Shown: positions 51,733 through 63,600 of the stretch, one piece after another | How the letters are laid out: each line of letters starts with the position of its first letter | Position numbering within the stretch: the stretch's first letter is position 1 | DNA from: Lota lota | Taxonomy: Eukaryota > Chordata > Actinopteri > Gadiformes > Lotidae | Direction of reading: 5' to 3' | DNA length: 64,000 nt | Assembly (NCBI GenBank): GCA_026745465.1 | Contig: JACYXH010000477.1 | Coordinates: 798,501-862,500, forward strand | Translations under genes and position numbers: made by a program | The notes under the pieces: model-generated | The model's input: the letters and a program-made list of their open reading frames with translations, nothing else | Told to the model about the DNA's origin: nothing | Databases searched by the model: none

Positions 51733-52191
51733 TGTCAACTGATGGGTTTTATCATGAGGTTAGTAGTCCCTGAGAGGAGGGATACGTTCAGATCAAGTCA
51801 CCCCAGGAGGAGAGCTCTGAGTGATTGCAGGACAAAAGACTCTTGACATTCATTCAATGACTAAATTACTAACAGAGTGTTTATGATTCCAATGGCTACT
51901 CTGTACTCTCTCCAGTTGTTTTTTGATACTAGGTTGCGCAGCCATCGTTTTTGATTGTATGCCTTCATATTTGTTATTTTGTATGATAGTAAATGTAAAT
52001 GTAAAATATCATTAGTTCACTAAATTTATGAACTAATCTGTTTGTTCTGATCCGCTGACACTCTGGTCGTTCCTGTCCCTGCATAACAGGTTCAGATTGT
52101 TTCACATCAAGTCACATGTAGGTATTGACAACAATGCAAATGGACATGATAAGCTGGCCCTGTTTGATTGCTCCTGGTTGTTCCCCAGTCC

Positions 52192-52194
<3 letters not shown>

Positions 52195-52239
<45 letters not shown>

Positions 52240-52246
52240 GGGGGGG
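52195..52246. repeat. (GT)n with poly(G) end
   Basis: GT run at 52195-52236, then about ten G. Confidence 0.97.
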
Positions 52247-52432
52247 ACTGAATGAGCCTTGCTGTGAAAAACGCCACAGCTCAGCCAACTCTCTGTTAAT
52301 GACCAGAGTTCTGGAGATGCCCGGCGGGGAAGTGCTGTTCACTGTAATCCCTGTAACCTCACTAGCTGTGGTCTCTCCCTGCAGTCTCTACCACACTCTG
52401 CTACACTGTGGTCAGGATGGCTTCCACCACCA

Positions 52433-52433
<1 letters not shown>

Positions 52434-52469
<36 letters not shown>

Positions 52470-52524
52470 CTCGCTCTCGCTCTCGCTCTCGCTCTCGCTC
52501 TCGCTCTGTGTGTGTGTGTGTGTG
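52434..52524. repeat. (CT)n, (CTCGCT)n and (GT)n compound
   Basis: (TC)n passes into about seven CTCGCT units, then (GT)n at 52507-52524. Confidence 0.97.
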
Positions 52525-53258
52525 TCTCGCCTCTTTTTTAACTCTTTTGCTCATTCAGTCCTTCCTGTTGTCTTTACACTCTGTTGATCTCTCTGCCTCA
52601 CTTTCTCTCTCGCTATCTTTATTTCTGTCTTTTGTGTGTGTGTCTCATTATCTTTATCGGCGTCTCTCCCTCTCTCTCTCTCTATAGTTAAGGCCACCAA
52701 AGTATCACATCCCATGGGGTTTCTAACCACATCATCAACACCTCTGTGTGCAGGCTACAAGAGATTCCCACCTCACCCACCAGCCCTCCGAATCTGGCTC
52801 ATTCTCTCTCCTCACCCTTCTGTTTATGCTGTGCAGACGGTGGGATGAGGACCTTAAGTGTCCTGGGCCATCTTAACCCTGTCCACAGGCGTTCTCATCT
52901 CCCGATGGAACGCCTGCAACGGGCTGCCTAGAATGTCCGTTATATTGGCGAGAGAGTGGGCGGGACTTCCGGGAACGCTTTGGGGACAACTTTGTTGTTA
53001 TCTGACGAACACAGCTCACATGAAGAATGAGATCAGAAATTATGTTTCGGAAGTAGGAGGGACCAAAGCTGAACGAATAAAGCAGATACCACACAGCACC
53101 ACTGCTCAGCCTATAGGCCCATTTTAGCCCTGGTGTCAATGGCTGTCTATTTGCATTTACAGACCAGGCTAGCTCACAAAAGCCTCCTCCCCCTGGTGTC
53201 AATCTGCCTCACAGTTACGGTTCTCAAGGCCGCTTAATGAAGACTGGGGTGTGGTCAT

Positions 53259-53552
53259 TAGGGGTGAGATTAAATTGTTTCTCGCCATTCAATTTTTCGA
53301 TGCACGATTCGAATAGAAATTGATTCTCGATTCAAAATGATTCCCGATTCAAAATTGATTCTTGCTTCAGTACATGATGGTGCCAATTTCAGGTCCTACT
53401 CTAGTCCTACTCTAGATTGCAAAATGGTAAACACACTAAGGCAAATTCAGAACGAAAGGGAAATATATACATATTTTTTACATTTTTAATAGATTCCGAA
53501 TCATAGAAGATACACATCGCAATTCTTACATGAATCGACTCCCCCCTCCCTA
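53259..53552. mobile_element. hAT-like MITE with GATTC-rich interior
   Basis: Starts TAGGGGTGAGATT and ends CCCCCCTCCCTA, weak inverted ends. The interior repeats ATTGATTCTCGATTCAAAAT three to four times. It resembles short non-autonomous fish repeats; no clean target duplication was found. Confidence 0.5.
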
Positions 53553-53594
53553 AATGTCACACCCATACTTACTCACTCTCTCTCTCATACTCTG

Positions 53595-53607
<13 letters not shown>

Positions 53608-53684
<77 letters not shown>
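53608..53684. repeat. (CA)n microsatellite
   Basis: ~77-bp run followed by imperfect ACAAACAC repeats and a (GT)n at 53749-53775. Confidence 0.98.
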
Positions 53685-53690
<6 letters not shown>

Positions 53691-53744
53691 AAACACACAA
53701 ACACAAACACACACTCTCACACACAAACGGGATCTGATCTTCTT

Positions 53745-53775
<31 letters not shown>

Positions 53776-53985
53776 AGAAAGACTAAAGCCCCTTCTAATC
53801 CTTCCGCCTCCCTTGCTGGCTGTCTTTTCTCCAGCTCTGTCTCTCTTCCTTTGAAATGCTTGTCATTGTCTGAATGGAAATCACCTTTTAAACTCCAGCA
53901 CAGATTTACAACTCACACACGCATAATCTCGTCGTGCAGCATTGGCTGTCCATCAGATGATCTTGGGTCATTTCTCACGGTGCAC

Positions 53986-54286
53986 GATAGGGTTGTCGCA
54001 ATATGAGATATAAATATATTTGAAAATGGTTTATCACCAAAAAAAGCTTCAATTGATTTTAGGTTAAATATATAGACTTATGCCTAAGTTTGTTAGAAAT
54101 AAACACAAAGGTGAATTTAAATGTCAAAATCGGTTTGACTCTTTACATTAGGCTCCTACGTTCGAGATAAAGATAAAGAGAGCATAATTTCCCTAGTCAC
54201 TTTCTATAGGGTTCTGCAGCAATAACATCGCACACTACAATATTTGTCAATTGTCAATATGAAAATGGGATATTGTGACAACCCTT
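53986..54286. mobile_element. hAT-like MITE, 301 bp, with target duplication
   Basis: The ends AGGGTTGTCGCAATAT and ATATTGTGACAACCCT are inverted copies with one mismatch. The 7 bases GGTGCAC occur immediately outside both ends (53979-53985 and 54287-54293), close to the 8-bp duplication made by hAT transposases. No coding capacity. Confidence 0.8.
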
Positions 54287-54302
54287 GGTGCACATTTCCA
54301 GT

Positions 54303-54950
54303 ACAATGTCTGCTGTCTCTGTCTGCTGTCTCTGTGTCTGTTTGCTGTTGCTGTTTCCCGCTGTCTCTGTCACTGTCTGCTGTCTCTGTGTCTGTCTGCT
54401 GACTCTGTCTCTCTGTCTGCTGTCTCTGTGCCTGTCTCTCTCTGCGTCTCTGTCTGCTGTCTCTGTGTCTGTCTCCCTGCTGTCTCTGCTTCTCTTTCTG
54501 CTGTCTCTGCGTCTCTATCTGCTGTATCTGCGTCTGTCTGCTGTCTCTGTCTTTCTCTGCGTCTCTGTCTGCTGTCTCTGTGTCTCTGTCTGCTGTCTCT
54601 GTGTCTGTCTCTCTCTGCGTCTCTGTCTGCTGTCTCTGCATCTCTCTCGGCTGTCTCTGTGTCTGTCTCTCTCTGCGTCTCTCTCTGCTGCCTCTACGTC
54701 TCTGTCTGCTGTCTCTGCGTCTATCTGCTGTATCTGCGTCTGTGCTGTCTCTGTGTCTCTCTCTCTGCATCTCTGTCTGTTGTCTCTGCGTCTCTCTCTG
54801 CTGTCTGTGTCTGTCTTTCTCTGCGTCTCTCTCTGCTGTCTCTACGTCTCTGTCTGTTGTCTCTGCGTCGCTGTCTGCTGTCTCTGCGTCTCTCTCTGCT
54901 GTCTCTGTGTCTGTCTCTCTCTGCGTCTCTCTCTGCTGTGTGTCTGCCTC
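54303..54950. repeat. CTGTCTGCTGTCTCTGTGTCT minisatellite
   Basis: ~650 bp of degenerate units made of CTGCTGTCTCTGCGTCTCTG and GTGTCTGTCTCTCTCTGCGT. Because the repeat lacks stop codons in several frames, it produces open frames of 231-269 codons on both strands; these are not genes. Confidence 0.95.
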
Positions 54951-55372
54951 TCGGCTCCGCCTGGTGCTGGTCCAGTTTGATCCAGTCGCATCCCGTGAAG
55001 GGTAGCGCTCCACAAGAGACTGGATGAATCACTCCTTTGTGTCCTCAGGCCATAATGTTTTATTCACCCCCCCGCAGACCCCACCTCCACCCCCAACCCC
55101 CTTGTGTCCCTACCACCACCTTCCTGTCATCTTCAAAAACATTCTCACACATCAAACCACAAGCGCCGTGACTTTCATATTTGATACTCTGAACTTGACT
55201 TACAGCAACAACAACAGGAAGAGACCGCCATCCCAACACCCACCTCTGGCTGGTCTCCCCTGTATTGATTTCACATGCATTCCAGGTAGTTGGACACACA
55301 TTAATCAGAACAGCATTCTTCTGCTCTTCAATAATGATAGAACTCAAACAACCACACACACGCACGCACGCA

Positions 55373-55374
<2 letters not shown>

Positions 55375-55436
<62 letters not shown>
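55375..55436. repeat. (CA)n microsatellite
   Basis: Perfect run preceded by ACGCACGCACGC. Confidence 0.98.
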
Positions 55437-55438
<2 letters not shown>

Positions 55439-55979
55439 AACAGCTTCCTTCCATCAACCCACACACAGAAACATGCACACACGCACACGCATGATGGAAG
55501 TAAGAAATGTTGGTACTCAGTCAATGACAACATTTGGTCCCCCCCACTTAACCACAACCTCCACCCCCATCTCCCTCTTTCCTGGGCCATGAAGGGAAAC
55601 TGGCCTTGGGTGTCATGGTGTGCCAACGTGCGTAAGCACCATGCGTTCACACCCCTGCTCCAGTGTTCCTGGACGGCAGTGGCGCTTCAAGAAGAGCATA
55701 CAGAAGATGCTGCCCGGCCCATGGAAAATCCCCCCAGTCCTTTCTATGTGGAAAACCCAACGCATTGACGGACAAGAGGCTTTTGCCCAAGCAGGAACAT
55801 AATGTGAACTGTGTCTTGGCTGTCGAGTTGTCTATCTGCGCTCCTCGATAAATCACACAATATACCCTCACGCCCTCCCATGTTCTTTTACTCACTCCTC
55901 ACGCTTTCTTTACATACATGCTGTGAACATACACAACACATGCAGGCATAATAATAATAATAATCATAATAATGGTAGT

Positions 55980-56300
55980 CTCTGGGGAGGGATGGAGGGA
56001 GGACAGCAGTGGATGGTGGGAGGGAGGACCGATGGGGAGGGAGACCAGAGATAGAGGGAGGGAGGACAGAGGTGGAGGGAGACTAGAGATGGAGGGAGGG
56101 AGTGAGGGAGGGATAGAGGACAGAGGTGGAGGGAGGGTGGATTGAGGTAGAGGGTGGGATAAAGGGAGGACAGGTAGAGGGATGTTGAAGGAGGGATGGA
56201 GGACCACGGTGGAGGGATGGATGGAGGGAGGACGAAGCTGGAGATAGGACAGGTGGAGGGAGGATAGAGGTAGAGGGAGGGAAGACTGAGGTTGGGGAGT
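55980..56300. repeat. GGGAGGA purine-rich minisatellite
   Basis: ~320 bp of degenerate GGTGGAGGGAGGACAGAGAT units, almost all purine on the plus strand. Confidence 0.95.
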
Positions 56301-56438
56301 GAGTGTTAATGTCTAGGGGTTCTTGGTGCATGCTGCGTGCTGCTCTGCCTTTTTATGTAACAGCAGAAGATATTGATGCTGTCAGCCAGCAGACTCGTAG
56401 TCTCTCAATGTCCCACTGGATCATCACACTCACAAGCG

Positions 56439-56440
<2 letters not shown>

Positions 56441-56471
<31 letters not shown>

Positions 56472-56535
56472 ACACTCACACATTGACACGCAATAACCCC
56501 CCCCCCCCCCCCACACACACACACACACACACACC
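56441..56535. repeat. (CA)n and poly(C) cluster
   Basis: (CA)n, 16 or so C at about 56496-56511, then (CA)n again. Confidence 0.95.
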
Positions 56536-56852
56536 CCGCAGCATCATGCTTGCATTAGCAAAACAGATGCACCTGCATAAACACCAAGCATGGAGACATA
56601 TACACACACACACACTCAAATAATGTGTGTGCCGCCACACACATTGTAACGTGTAGACTTGTATAACAAGTTTTGTTGAATCCGATCTCGGGGAAATAGC
56701 TTTCTAGTTTTTTGTGTGAATCACTCCGAGTGTTGATCTCTGGTGGGTGTTTACGAGAGGTGTCCAGTGCTGAATGTCAAAGTGGGGATTGTCATGCAAC
56801 AGTGTTGTGCTAAGTTGGCCCAAGCCCTGTCTGGCTGCTTCCTCCGATTTAG

Positions 56853-57177
56853 TAGGGATGGGGGGAAAAGAATCCGGATTCTTTGGTTTGACAATACTTC
56901 TAGCATCAGGTTGACTTGATATTTTCGGGTCGCTGTAGTGTATTTGTCAATAGTCAATTTGCAACACAATGTTCTGTTATGTTCAGCCACATTCATTTTT
57001 AAAAATAATGGGGGACCTGTAGAACCTGGACCCCCAACTTTAAACCACACAAAATAACAAATTGCACCAAAAAAACATAGTTTCGCAATATTTACAGAAT
57101 CGCAATATTTACAGAATTGCGATACATATCGTATAGGCACTCAAAAATCCTTTGGACCCTGCCGATTCCTGTCCCTA
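56853..57177. mobile_element. hAT-like MITE, ~325 bp
   Basis: TAGGGATG at the left and TGTCCCTA at the right form short inverted ends. The flanking octamers CGATTTAG and CTAGTTAG agree at 6 of 8 positions, as for an aged hAT duplication. The interior has AT-rich GCAATATTTACAGAATCGCA repeats. Confidence 0.55.
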
Positions 57178-58104
57178 CTAGTTAGAGCACTAAGGGAGCT
57201 GGACACACATGGAGTATCCTGGGGATTTTCTAGCCTCCGCCCTTCCATCCTTAGCCGCCATCACTTCTCACTTTCTTATTTTCCTTCCTCTACACACACC
57301 CCGCTCCCCTCCGCCTCTGGCTCCTTCCTCTTCATGTGCCTCTTATTGTAAACGAGCCTTGGCCCGGCTCCATCGTTTGGCCGGTGTTTGTGTTGCAGAT
57401 TGTGTTGCTTTCCTCGATGACGGGGCAGGGCAGTGAGCGAGAGAGAAACATGGGGCCTTGGCAGGGATGTTGCTTGCAACTCTCTATGTGCTTCCCAGGG
57501 GTTTGACTGCTCTCACTCTCACTCTCTCAGGCCCCTTGGCCGGACCAGTTACACAAGACTGGGGCTGTGACTGGGGCTTTAGACTGTAAGAGATATGGAT
57601 GTAAAGTCTGTGACGCCACCAATTAGTTAACGTATGACCAGGTTGTAGATTTGCCTTCTATAGAACATCGCCATTCTTTGACCAACGGAAACAATCCATA
57701 TTTGACACAAAATATGGCGGGAAATATAGCAAAATCGAAATACGCAATACAAAGATTAACTAGCGTTTAATGGCTGCCGCTAACGAATATTTTCATAGTA
57801 GATTAACGATAGAAGCACCGAAACCGCTGAACACTATCGCCACGGTCCTTTTGACGCCTTTGACCATTTTTTTACTGTAGTGACAGCATGGTACTAAATG
57901 GTACATTGGACTGCACTGCTGCAAGAGTCTTTTGACGGCTTTTGAAAATTACACAAAACTCAAGATGGTCTACCTTTACAGTTTATTTGCGTAGTTTTTA
58001 AGTGGAATTAAACTCCAAATACACATTATTTACAACTTGAAGTTCAATTATGTATTTTAGTATTGGGTCAAATGCATTTGCTTTGTTACATTTTTGTTAT
58101 AGTA

Positions 58105-59725
58105 CAGTATCTCACAAAAGTGAGTACACCGCTCACATTTATGTAAATATTTGAGTATATCTTTTCATGTGACAACACTGAAGAAATGACACTTTGCTAC
58201 AATGTAAAGTAGTGAGTGTACAGCTTGTATAACAGTGTAAATTTGCTGTCCCCTCAAAATAACTCAACACACAGCCATTAATGTCTAAACCGCTGGCAAC
58301 AAAAGTGAGGACACCCCTAAGTGAAAATGTCCAAATTGGACCCAATTAGCCATTTTCCCTCCCCGGTGTCATGTGACTCGTTAGTGTTACAAGTTCTCAG
58401 GTGTGAATGGGGAGCAGGTGTGTTAAATTCACACTCCCTCATACTGGTCACTGGAAGTTCAACATGGCACCTCATGGCAAAGAACTCTCTGAGGATCTGA
58501 AAAAAAGAATTGTTGCTCTACATAAAGATGGCCTGGGCTATAAGAAGATTGCCAAGACCCTGAAACTGAGCTGCAGCACGGTGGCCAAGACCATACAGCG
58601 GTTTAACAGGACAGGTTCCACTCAGAACAGGCTCGCCATGGTCGACCAAAGAAGTTGAGTGCACGTACTCAGCGTCATATCCAGAGGTTGTCTTTGGGAA
58701 ATAGACGTATGAGTGCTGCCAGCATTGCTGCAGAGGTTGAAGGAGTGGGGGGTCAGCCTGTCAGTGCTCAGACCATACGCCCCACACTGCATCAAATTGG
58801 TCTGCATGGCTGTCGTCCCAGAAAGAAGCCTCTTCTAAAGATGATGCACAAGAAAGCCCGCAAACAGTTTGCTGAAGACAAGCAGACTAAGGACATGGAT
58901 TACTGGAACCATGTCCTGTGGTCTAAATAAGATAAACTTATTTGGTTCAGATGGTGTCAAGCGTGTGTGGCGGCAACCAGGTGAGGAGTACAAAGACAAG
59001 TGTGTCTTGCCTACAGTCAAGCATGGTGGTGGGAGTGTCATGGTCTGGGGCTGCATGAGTGCTGCCGGCACTGGGGAACTACAGTTAATTGAGGGAACCA
59101 TGAATGCCAACATGTACTGTGACATACTGAAGCAGAGCATGATCCCCTCCCTTCGGAGACTGGGCCTAAGGGCAGTATTCCAACATGATAACGATCCCAA
59201 ACACACCTCCAAGACGACCACTGCCTTGCTAAAGAAGCTGAGGGTAAAGGTGATGGACTGGCCAAGCATGTCTCCAGACCTAAACCCTAATGAGCGTCTG
59301 TGGGGCATCCTCAAATGGAAGGTGGAGAAGTGCAAGGTCTCTAACATCCACCAGCTCCGTGATGTCGTCATGGAGGAGTGGAAGAGGACTCCAGTGGCAA
59401 CCTGTGAAGCTCTGGTGAACTCCATGCCCAAGAGGGTTAAGGCAGTGCTGGAAAATGATGGTGGCCGCACAAAATATTGACACTTTGGGCCCAATTTGGA
59501 CATTTTCACTTAGGGGTGTACTCACTTTTGTTGCTAGCGGCTTAGACATTAATGGCTGTGTGTTTAGTTATTTTGAGGGGACAGCAAATTTACACTGTTA
59601 TACAAGCTGTACACTCACTACTTTACATTGTAGCAAAGTGTCATTTCTTCAGTGTTGTCACATGAAAAGATATACTCAAATATTTACAAGAATGTGAGGG
59701 GTGTACTCACTTTTGTGAGATACTG
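58105..59725 (+). mobile_element. Tc1-like transposon with long inverted repeats
   Basis: The 1,621-bp element is flanked by TA (58103-58104 and 59726-59727). The ends CAGTATCTCACAAAAGTGAG and its complement continue as inverted repeats of about 240 bp with few mismatches, and AGTGAGNACACC-type motifs appear at both outer and inner ends of each repeat, the IR/DR layout of fish Tc1 elements. Confidence 0.95.
58464..59480 (+). pseudogene. Tc1-like transposase pseudogene
   Basis: It starts MAPHGKELSEDLKKRIVALH with the helix-turn-helix pair (KKIAKTLKLSCSTVAKTIQR). Frameshifts near 58630 and 58920 break it into three frames. The second shift destroys the block that should carry the first catalytic Asp (it reads LWSK then stop). 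Downstream, Asp in FQHDNDPKH and Glu in SPDLNPNE remain with 34 residues between them, and the end ENDGGRTKY is intact. Inactive. Confidence 0.93.
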
Positions 59726-61269
59726 TATATGTATGCATTTTGTGTTTTATTGGACTTCTGTCTTCATTTCCATTTTAATCATTCAGTCTATGCTTTTGTC
59801 AAAAGCGCCTTAAAATAAGTATTCTACATTTGTCAATAGAAAGTGAAACAACAATATATCAGTCAAGAATGCCAAAATGTATTGCTCCATTCGCATACGT
59901 AGGCTATAAGTAAAGCAACGTTTTTAGTCTCATAAACTGTAGTATGTTATTGGGTTTATTGGCAAGTACAAATAACACCATGTTATTTGGTGTTATAATG
60001 CCATGTTTGTCTATTGTCACCAGTGATTGATAAGGACAGAAAAACTATAGATAGAAAAACAATAGGAAGCAGAATCGCATCATATGCCATGCCACCATTG
60101 TCATTTGCCCATTAGCAACTGCTTGGCTTATGCACTCATTGAATACTAATGGGTCATATTGATATATCAGTGGTTTAGGTATGTCCTGTCATCTTTCACT
60201 GCTTTGCCTTGAGAAAGGTGGACGGCTGCTAATGACAGGAACGTTCCTCTTTTGTTCTGATCAACCCTCCCCCACAACCGATGCAGAGGAGAAGCTTGAA
60301 AAAGCTTTCACCAAAGAATCTGGCGGACCGATTTAGAACCAAACACAACTCGTTTTGGTTTAGTTTGTCAAATGTCATAACTTGTCATGAAGCACACGTA
60401 ATAAGTTTGTCTTGAGGGCTTTCTTCCCAGAAAGACTTGGGGAAGTCAGGCGATGAAGAATAAAGAGCGACAAAGTGCGTCTATGGAGGAAGTAGTGTTG
60501 GATGAATAGGTAAAGCATTGGACTTTCAGCCCGTGTTAGTTTTAGACATGGTGGACTTATTGAAAAACGATATAAACCAAAGTTATGGTTTCGTTTAAAG
60601 TATAGTTAGGCTGTAGATAATCTTAATTGACTGACAATTTTAAGACGAAACTAGTTAGAACATGAATAAGTAAGTCATGTAGTATTAGTTTCAAATAGTA
60701 GGCAATCTGCACTCTAAAACTTAAGACTGTCATCTTCTTTGCTTTCTAGGGTTAGGTGTGTTGCGTCTGTCTGAAACAACCCAAATATAGTAAATGTCTC
60801 TTACATGAATCAGTCAAATTTACAGTAGGCTATAATATAAAACTAAATAGGCTACGAGGTGAAGGATGAATGTTTGTTGTCTGTCATCGACTCAAGACAA
60901 TCGTCGGTTAAAAACACAGTTTGATAATGGCGATGCAAATCCAAGCTGCGTTTGGCTGCCGCGCCAATTCAAAACGAGTCGATCCAGGCCAGTACAGTTT
61001 AATGGGAAAAAGCAAACACATTTGCCCAGATATCTGAGCAATTTATACAAAACTGCCAAGTTATTGTGCCTGGGGAGAATATCACAGTGGGTGGACGAAC
61101 TTTCCCCACAAAAGCGCGCCTTCACTTTAAACAGTACATGGCTAACAAACCTGACAAGGTTTGAGTCAGAACCTGGATAGTTTTTCGATATTGAAAAAAA
61201 CATTCGTTATTCGGCATTCGTTATTTATGAAATGATGCAAGTGATACACCTAAAGAACGGCTGCTGACA

Positions 61270-61554
61270 ATGTTGTCTCATGAAAGTGACCGAACCTTTT
61301 TACGTCAAAATGGCACAACAGATAACCTCTTTACATCAATCGCACTGGCGAATAACATTACCTTGGTCAAAACAATAAATAAAAAGCACAGAGAAATGCG
61401 ATTTTCAACCACTCTGATGAAGTATGAAAATGCCACACTCACAATTGACCAGGCAAAGGCAAATAAAAAAGATCTCCCTGCTCAGCACAGTACACCGAAC
61501 AGTAGCGATTGAGCTACTGAACAAAAACCGCCAGAAACCATTCCCTACTATAAT
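61270..61554 (+). pseudogene. piggyBac-like transposase fragment
   Basis: An 80-codon frame reads TTDNLFTSIALANNITLVKT then INKKHREM, and later LTIDQAKANKKD, close to the catalytic-core pattern DN-FTS--LA----L--T---N-RE of piggyBac transposases. After its stop at 61510, a PPETIPYYN-like reading continues to the point where a miniature Tc1 element is inserted. The upstream 104-codon frame (60866-61180) might be an earlier part but has no motif I can defend. No termini or TTAA target sites were identified. Confidence 0.6.
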
Positions 61555-61557
61555 ATA

Positions 61558-61631
61558 CTGCTCAAAAAAATAAAGGGAACACTTAAACAACACAATGTAA
61601 CTCCAAGTGTTCCCTTTATTTTTTTGAGCAG
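61558..61631. mobile_element. 74-bp miniature Tc1-like element
   Basis: Perfect 24-bp inverted arms (starting CTGCTCAAAAAAATAAAGGG and ending with its complement) flank a 26-base loop and sit between TATA on both sides. The left 50 bases match the right end of the Tc1 element at 25453-26999 over at least 40 bases. It is a deletion-inversion derivative of that family inserted in the piggyBac-like fragment. Confidence 0.93.
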
Positions 61632-62939
61632 TATATTAAAAGTATAATTACTTCAAAATGCATATATTCGACACGATACATTATCTGTCGATTGACTAGT
61701 AAATTAATTGAGTAACCGTTGGCAGCAAGTTACATTCACTATTTTATTTCCCTATTTTTCATCTGAAACACGATGCAATGAAAAACGAGTGGGTAAGTAA
61801 GCCAAGGTTAACTTGGACAACGTGACTTGGCAAATTGGATATGTATGAGCTTTGCAAGTCTGCTCTCCGGGTGGTTTTTGAAGTACTGGGCAATGGGCAA
61901 GCTCCCCGTTGTGTGCGTGAGAGAACACTCACAGAACAGTCAAGAGATATTCCATCGTGGATGCCCCGAGTCTCGCCAATCACTGCTTCTCGTTAGTTGA
62001 CTTTGGTTGACCAATTGCCAGCAGCCATAAATGGTTTTGGCCCGAGTACATGATGTAGCAGAGATGGGGACTCAAGTTTGCGACTTGGGCCCAATTGAAT
62101 GTCTTCTTTTTTTTTACCCCTAACCCTCTTTTTCGAGTGCCCCTCGCTTTTTTCGACTTGCCCATGGGAACAGAGTTAAAAGGGTTAGTGGTTGAAATCT
62201 TCCCCTGTGAAATGGGACAACCTTTCAAAACCCCGCTACGTCACCAGTAGTCATCGATGGCGTTTATGTAGTAGACACGCGGCAAGTTTGTTGCCGGACA
62301 TTTCGAATCTCACAACGTCGTCTTCAGCTGTGGTGATTTTTGCTGCGTGGGCAAATCAGCAATCAGCAAATCAGCAAATTGCCTCCCTACTATGGCAATA
62401 GTGATATTATCGCGATGCTATTTGCCATGTTTCGGATGAAGATAGGAAAGCATGAACGCTCGCCAATCGTTCGCAACTTATACGTTTCACGCGATGAATC
62501 GATCGAAAATAAATAATATTAATAATGACATGACCAGAGCGGTGCTCTGTAGGCTAGCAACCCGTGCTCCTACCCTGCCGGTGATATTAGAGGAGCGGTA
62601 ACAAGTGCAGCAATGTAGCTGCTGGACTTCGGCCGTCATATGCCATCAAAGGGGAATAATGCGCAATGACTTGTTTAGTCTTTATTAACGAAGAAAGTAC
62701 ATTTGTGGTTTTCTTTTGTTGCTTGTGCAGCGTTTGCCACCATCTCACCGATGATTCGCAAGGCATTGTATGAGATTTCTTATAACACTCGGTTTTGAGT
62801 GCGCCTCGGAGAAACCTGTTTGGAGGGCCGTATAGCCCTACTACTTGGCCTACCCCTCTATCCAAACAAGAATCGGGATACCTTACCCCAACGCGTGAAC
62901 GTGAAAAAACGGAGGCGTAGGGCTAAGTGGTAGGGGGCA

Positions 62940-63072
62940 AGGGGTGAATTGGGACTGGGCCTTGGACTGGAGTCGCACTTAAATCGCTCACACAGTGTCT
63001 TGAGACTTGACTTGATACTCGTCCTCAAAAGACTTGAGACTCGACTCGGACTCAAGATTTGGGACTCGTGAA
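62940..63072. repeat. GACTTGAGACTCGACTCGG-type repeat
   Basis: Degenerate ACTTGAGACTCGACTCGGAC motifs; a related GGACTCAAGTTTGCGACTTG occurs at 62066. Resembles ends of fish interspersed repeats; class not determined. Confidence 0.5.
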
Positions 63073-63164
63073 CAATCTTTATTTTATTGAAAAAATAAAT
63101 GCTGCTTTAACCTAAAGGTTTGAAATTTAAAAAAAGAAATGTGTGTATTGAGAATTTTAGGAAT

Positions 63165-63600
63165 GAGGTGGGGGGGGGGGGGTCATTATCCCAAACGTTA
63201 CCACCCACGCCAACTTTGTGACACTTTTTCAGTTCCGGCATATACAACAATGAGCGATGTTGTATATGAAATGCGCCACCCACCATAGCGTTATACTATA
63301 GGTGTCCAGGACACCAAACCCTTATTCGGACGCAGACATTAAATAAACTGCTGCTCAGACGCAGCGTCACCATCCACACACACACTGTAGCGTTATACTA
63401 TAAATGTCCGGGAAGCCTAACCCTCTCTCAGATATGAACATGGAAATCAACGGATGCACAGAACAAGCTCCACACATCCGCACATCCACACACACCGTAT
63501 TGGACACACACCATAAATGCCTGAGAAGGCATTCTCTCAGAGGCCGCAGTCAGCCGCTGCCCAGACCGAGCTCTACACGTCCACACACACCGCGCTGCCG
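63165..63600 (-). repeat. Dispersed repeat, copy D (inverted, about three ~100-bp units)
   Basis: On the minus strand the unit CGTCCGAAT/CTGAGAGAGGGTTAGG...ACATTTATAGTATAACGC recurs about every 100 bp (TAGCGTTATACTATA at about 63287 and 63389 on the plus strand, degenerate at 63495 and 63590). It is joined to the shared block containing AACATCGCTCATTGTTGTAT (63244-63263). The order is the same as copies A-C. Confidence 0.75.

Noticed and set aside
54204..55032. Open frames of 231-269 codons on both strands
   Set aside because: They are translations of a CTGTCTGCTGTCTCTG minisatellite that lacks stops in several frames; composition is Leu/Ser/Cys or Glu/Arg/Thr/Gln only, with no domain or splice support.
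60866..61203. Overlapping ~104-codon frames on both strands
   Set aside because: Neither strand shows a recognisable motif; possibly part of the piggyBac-like relic but not defensible.
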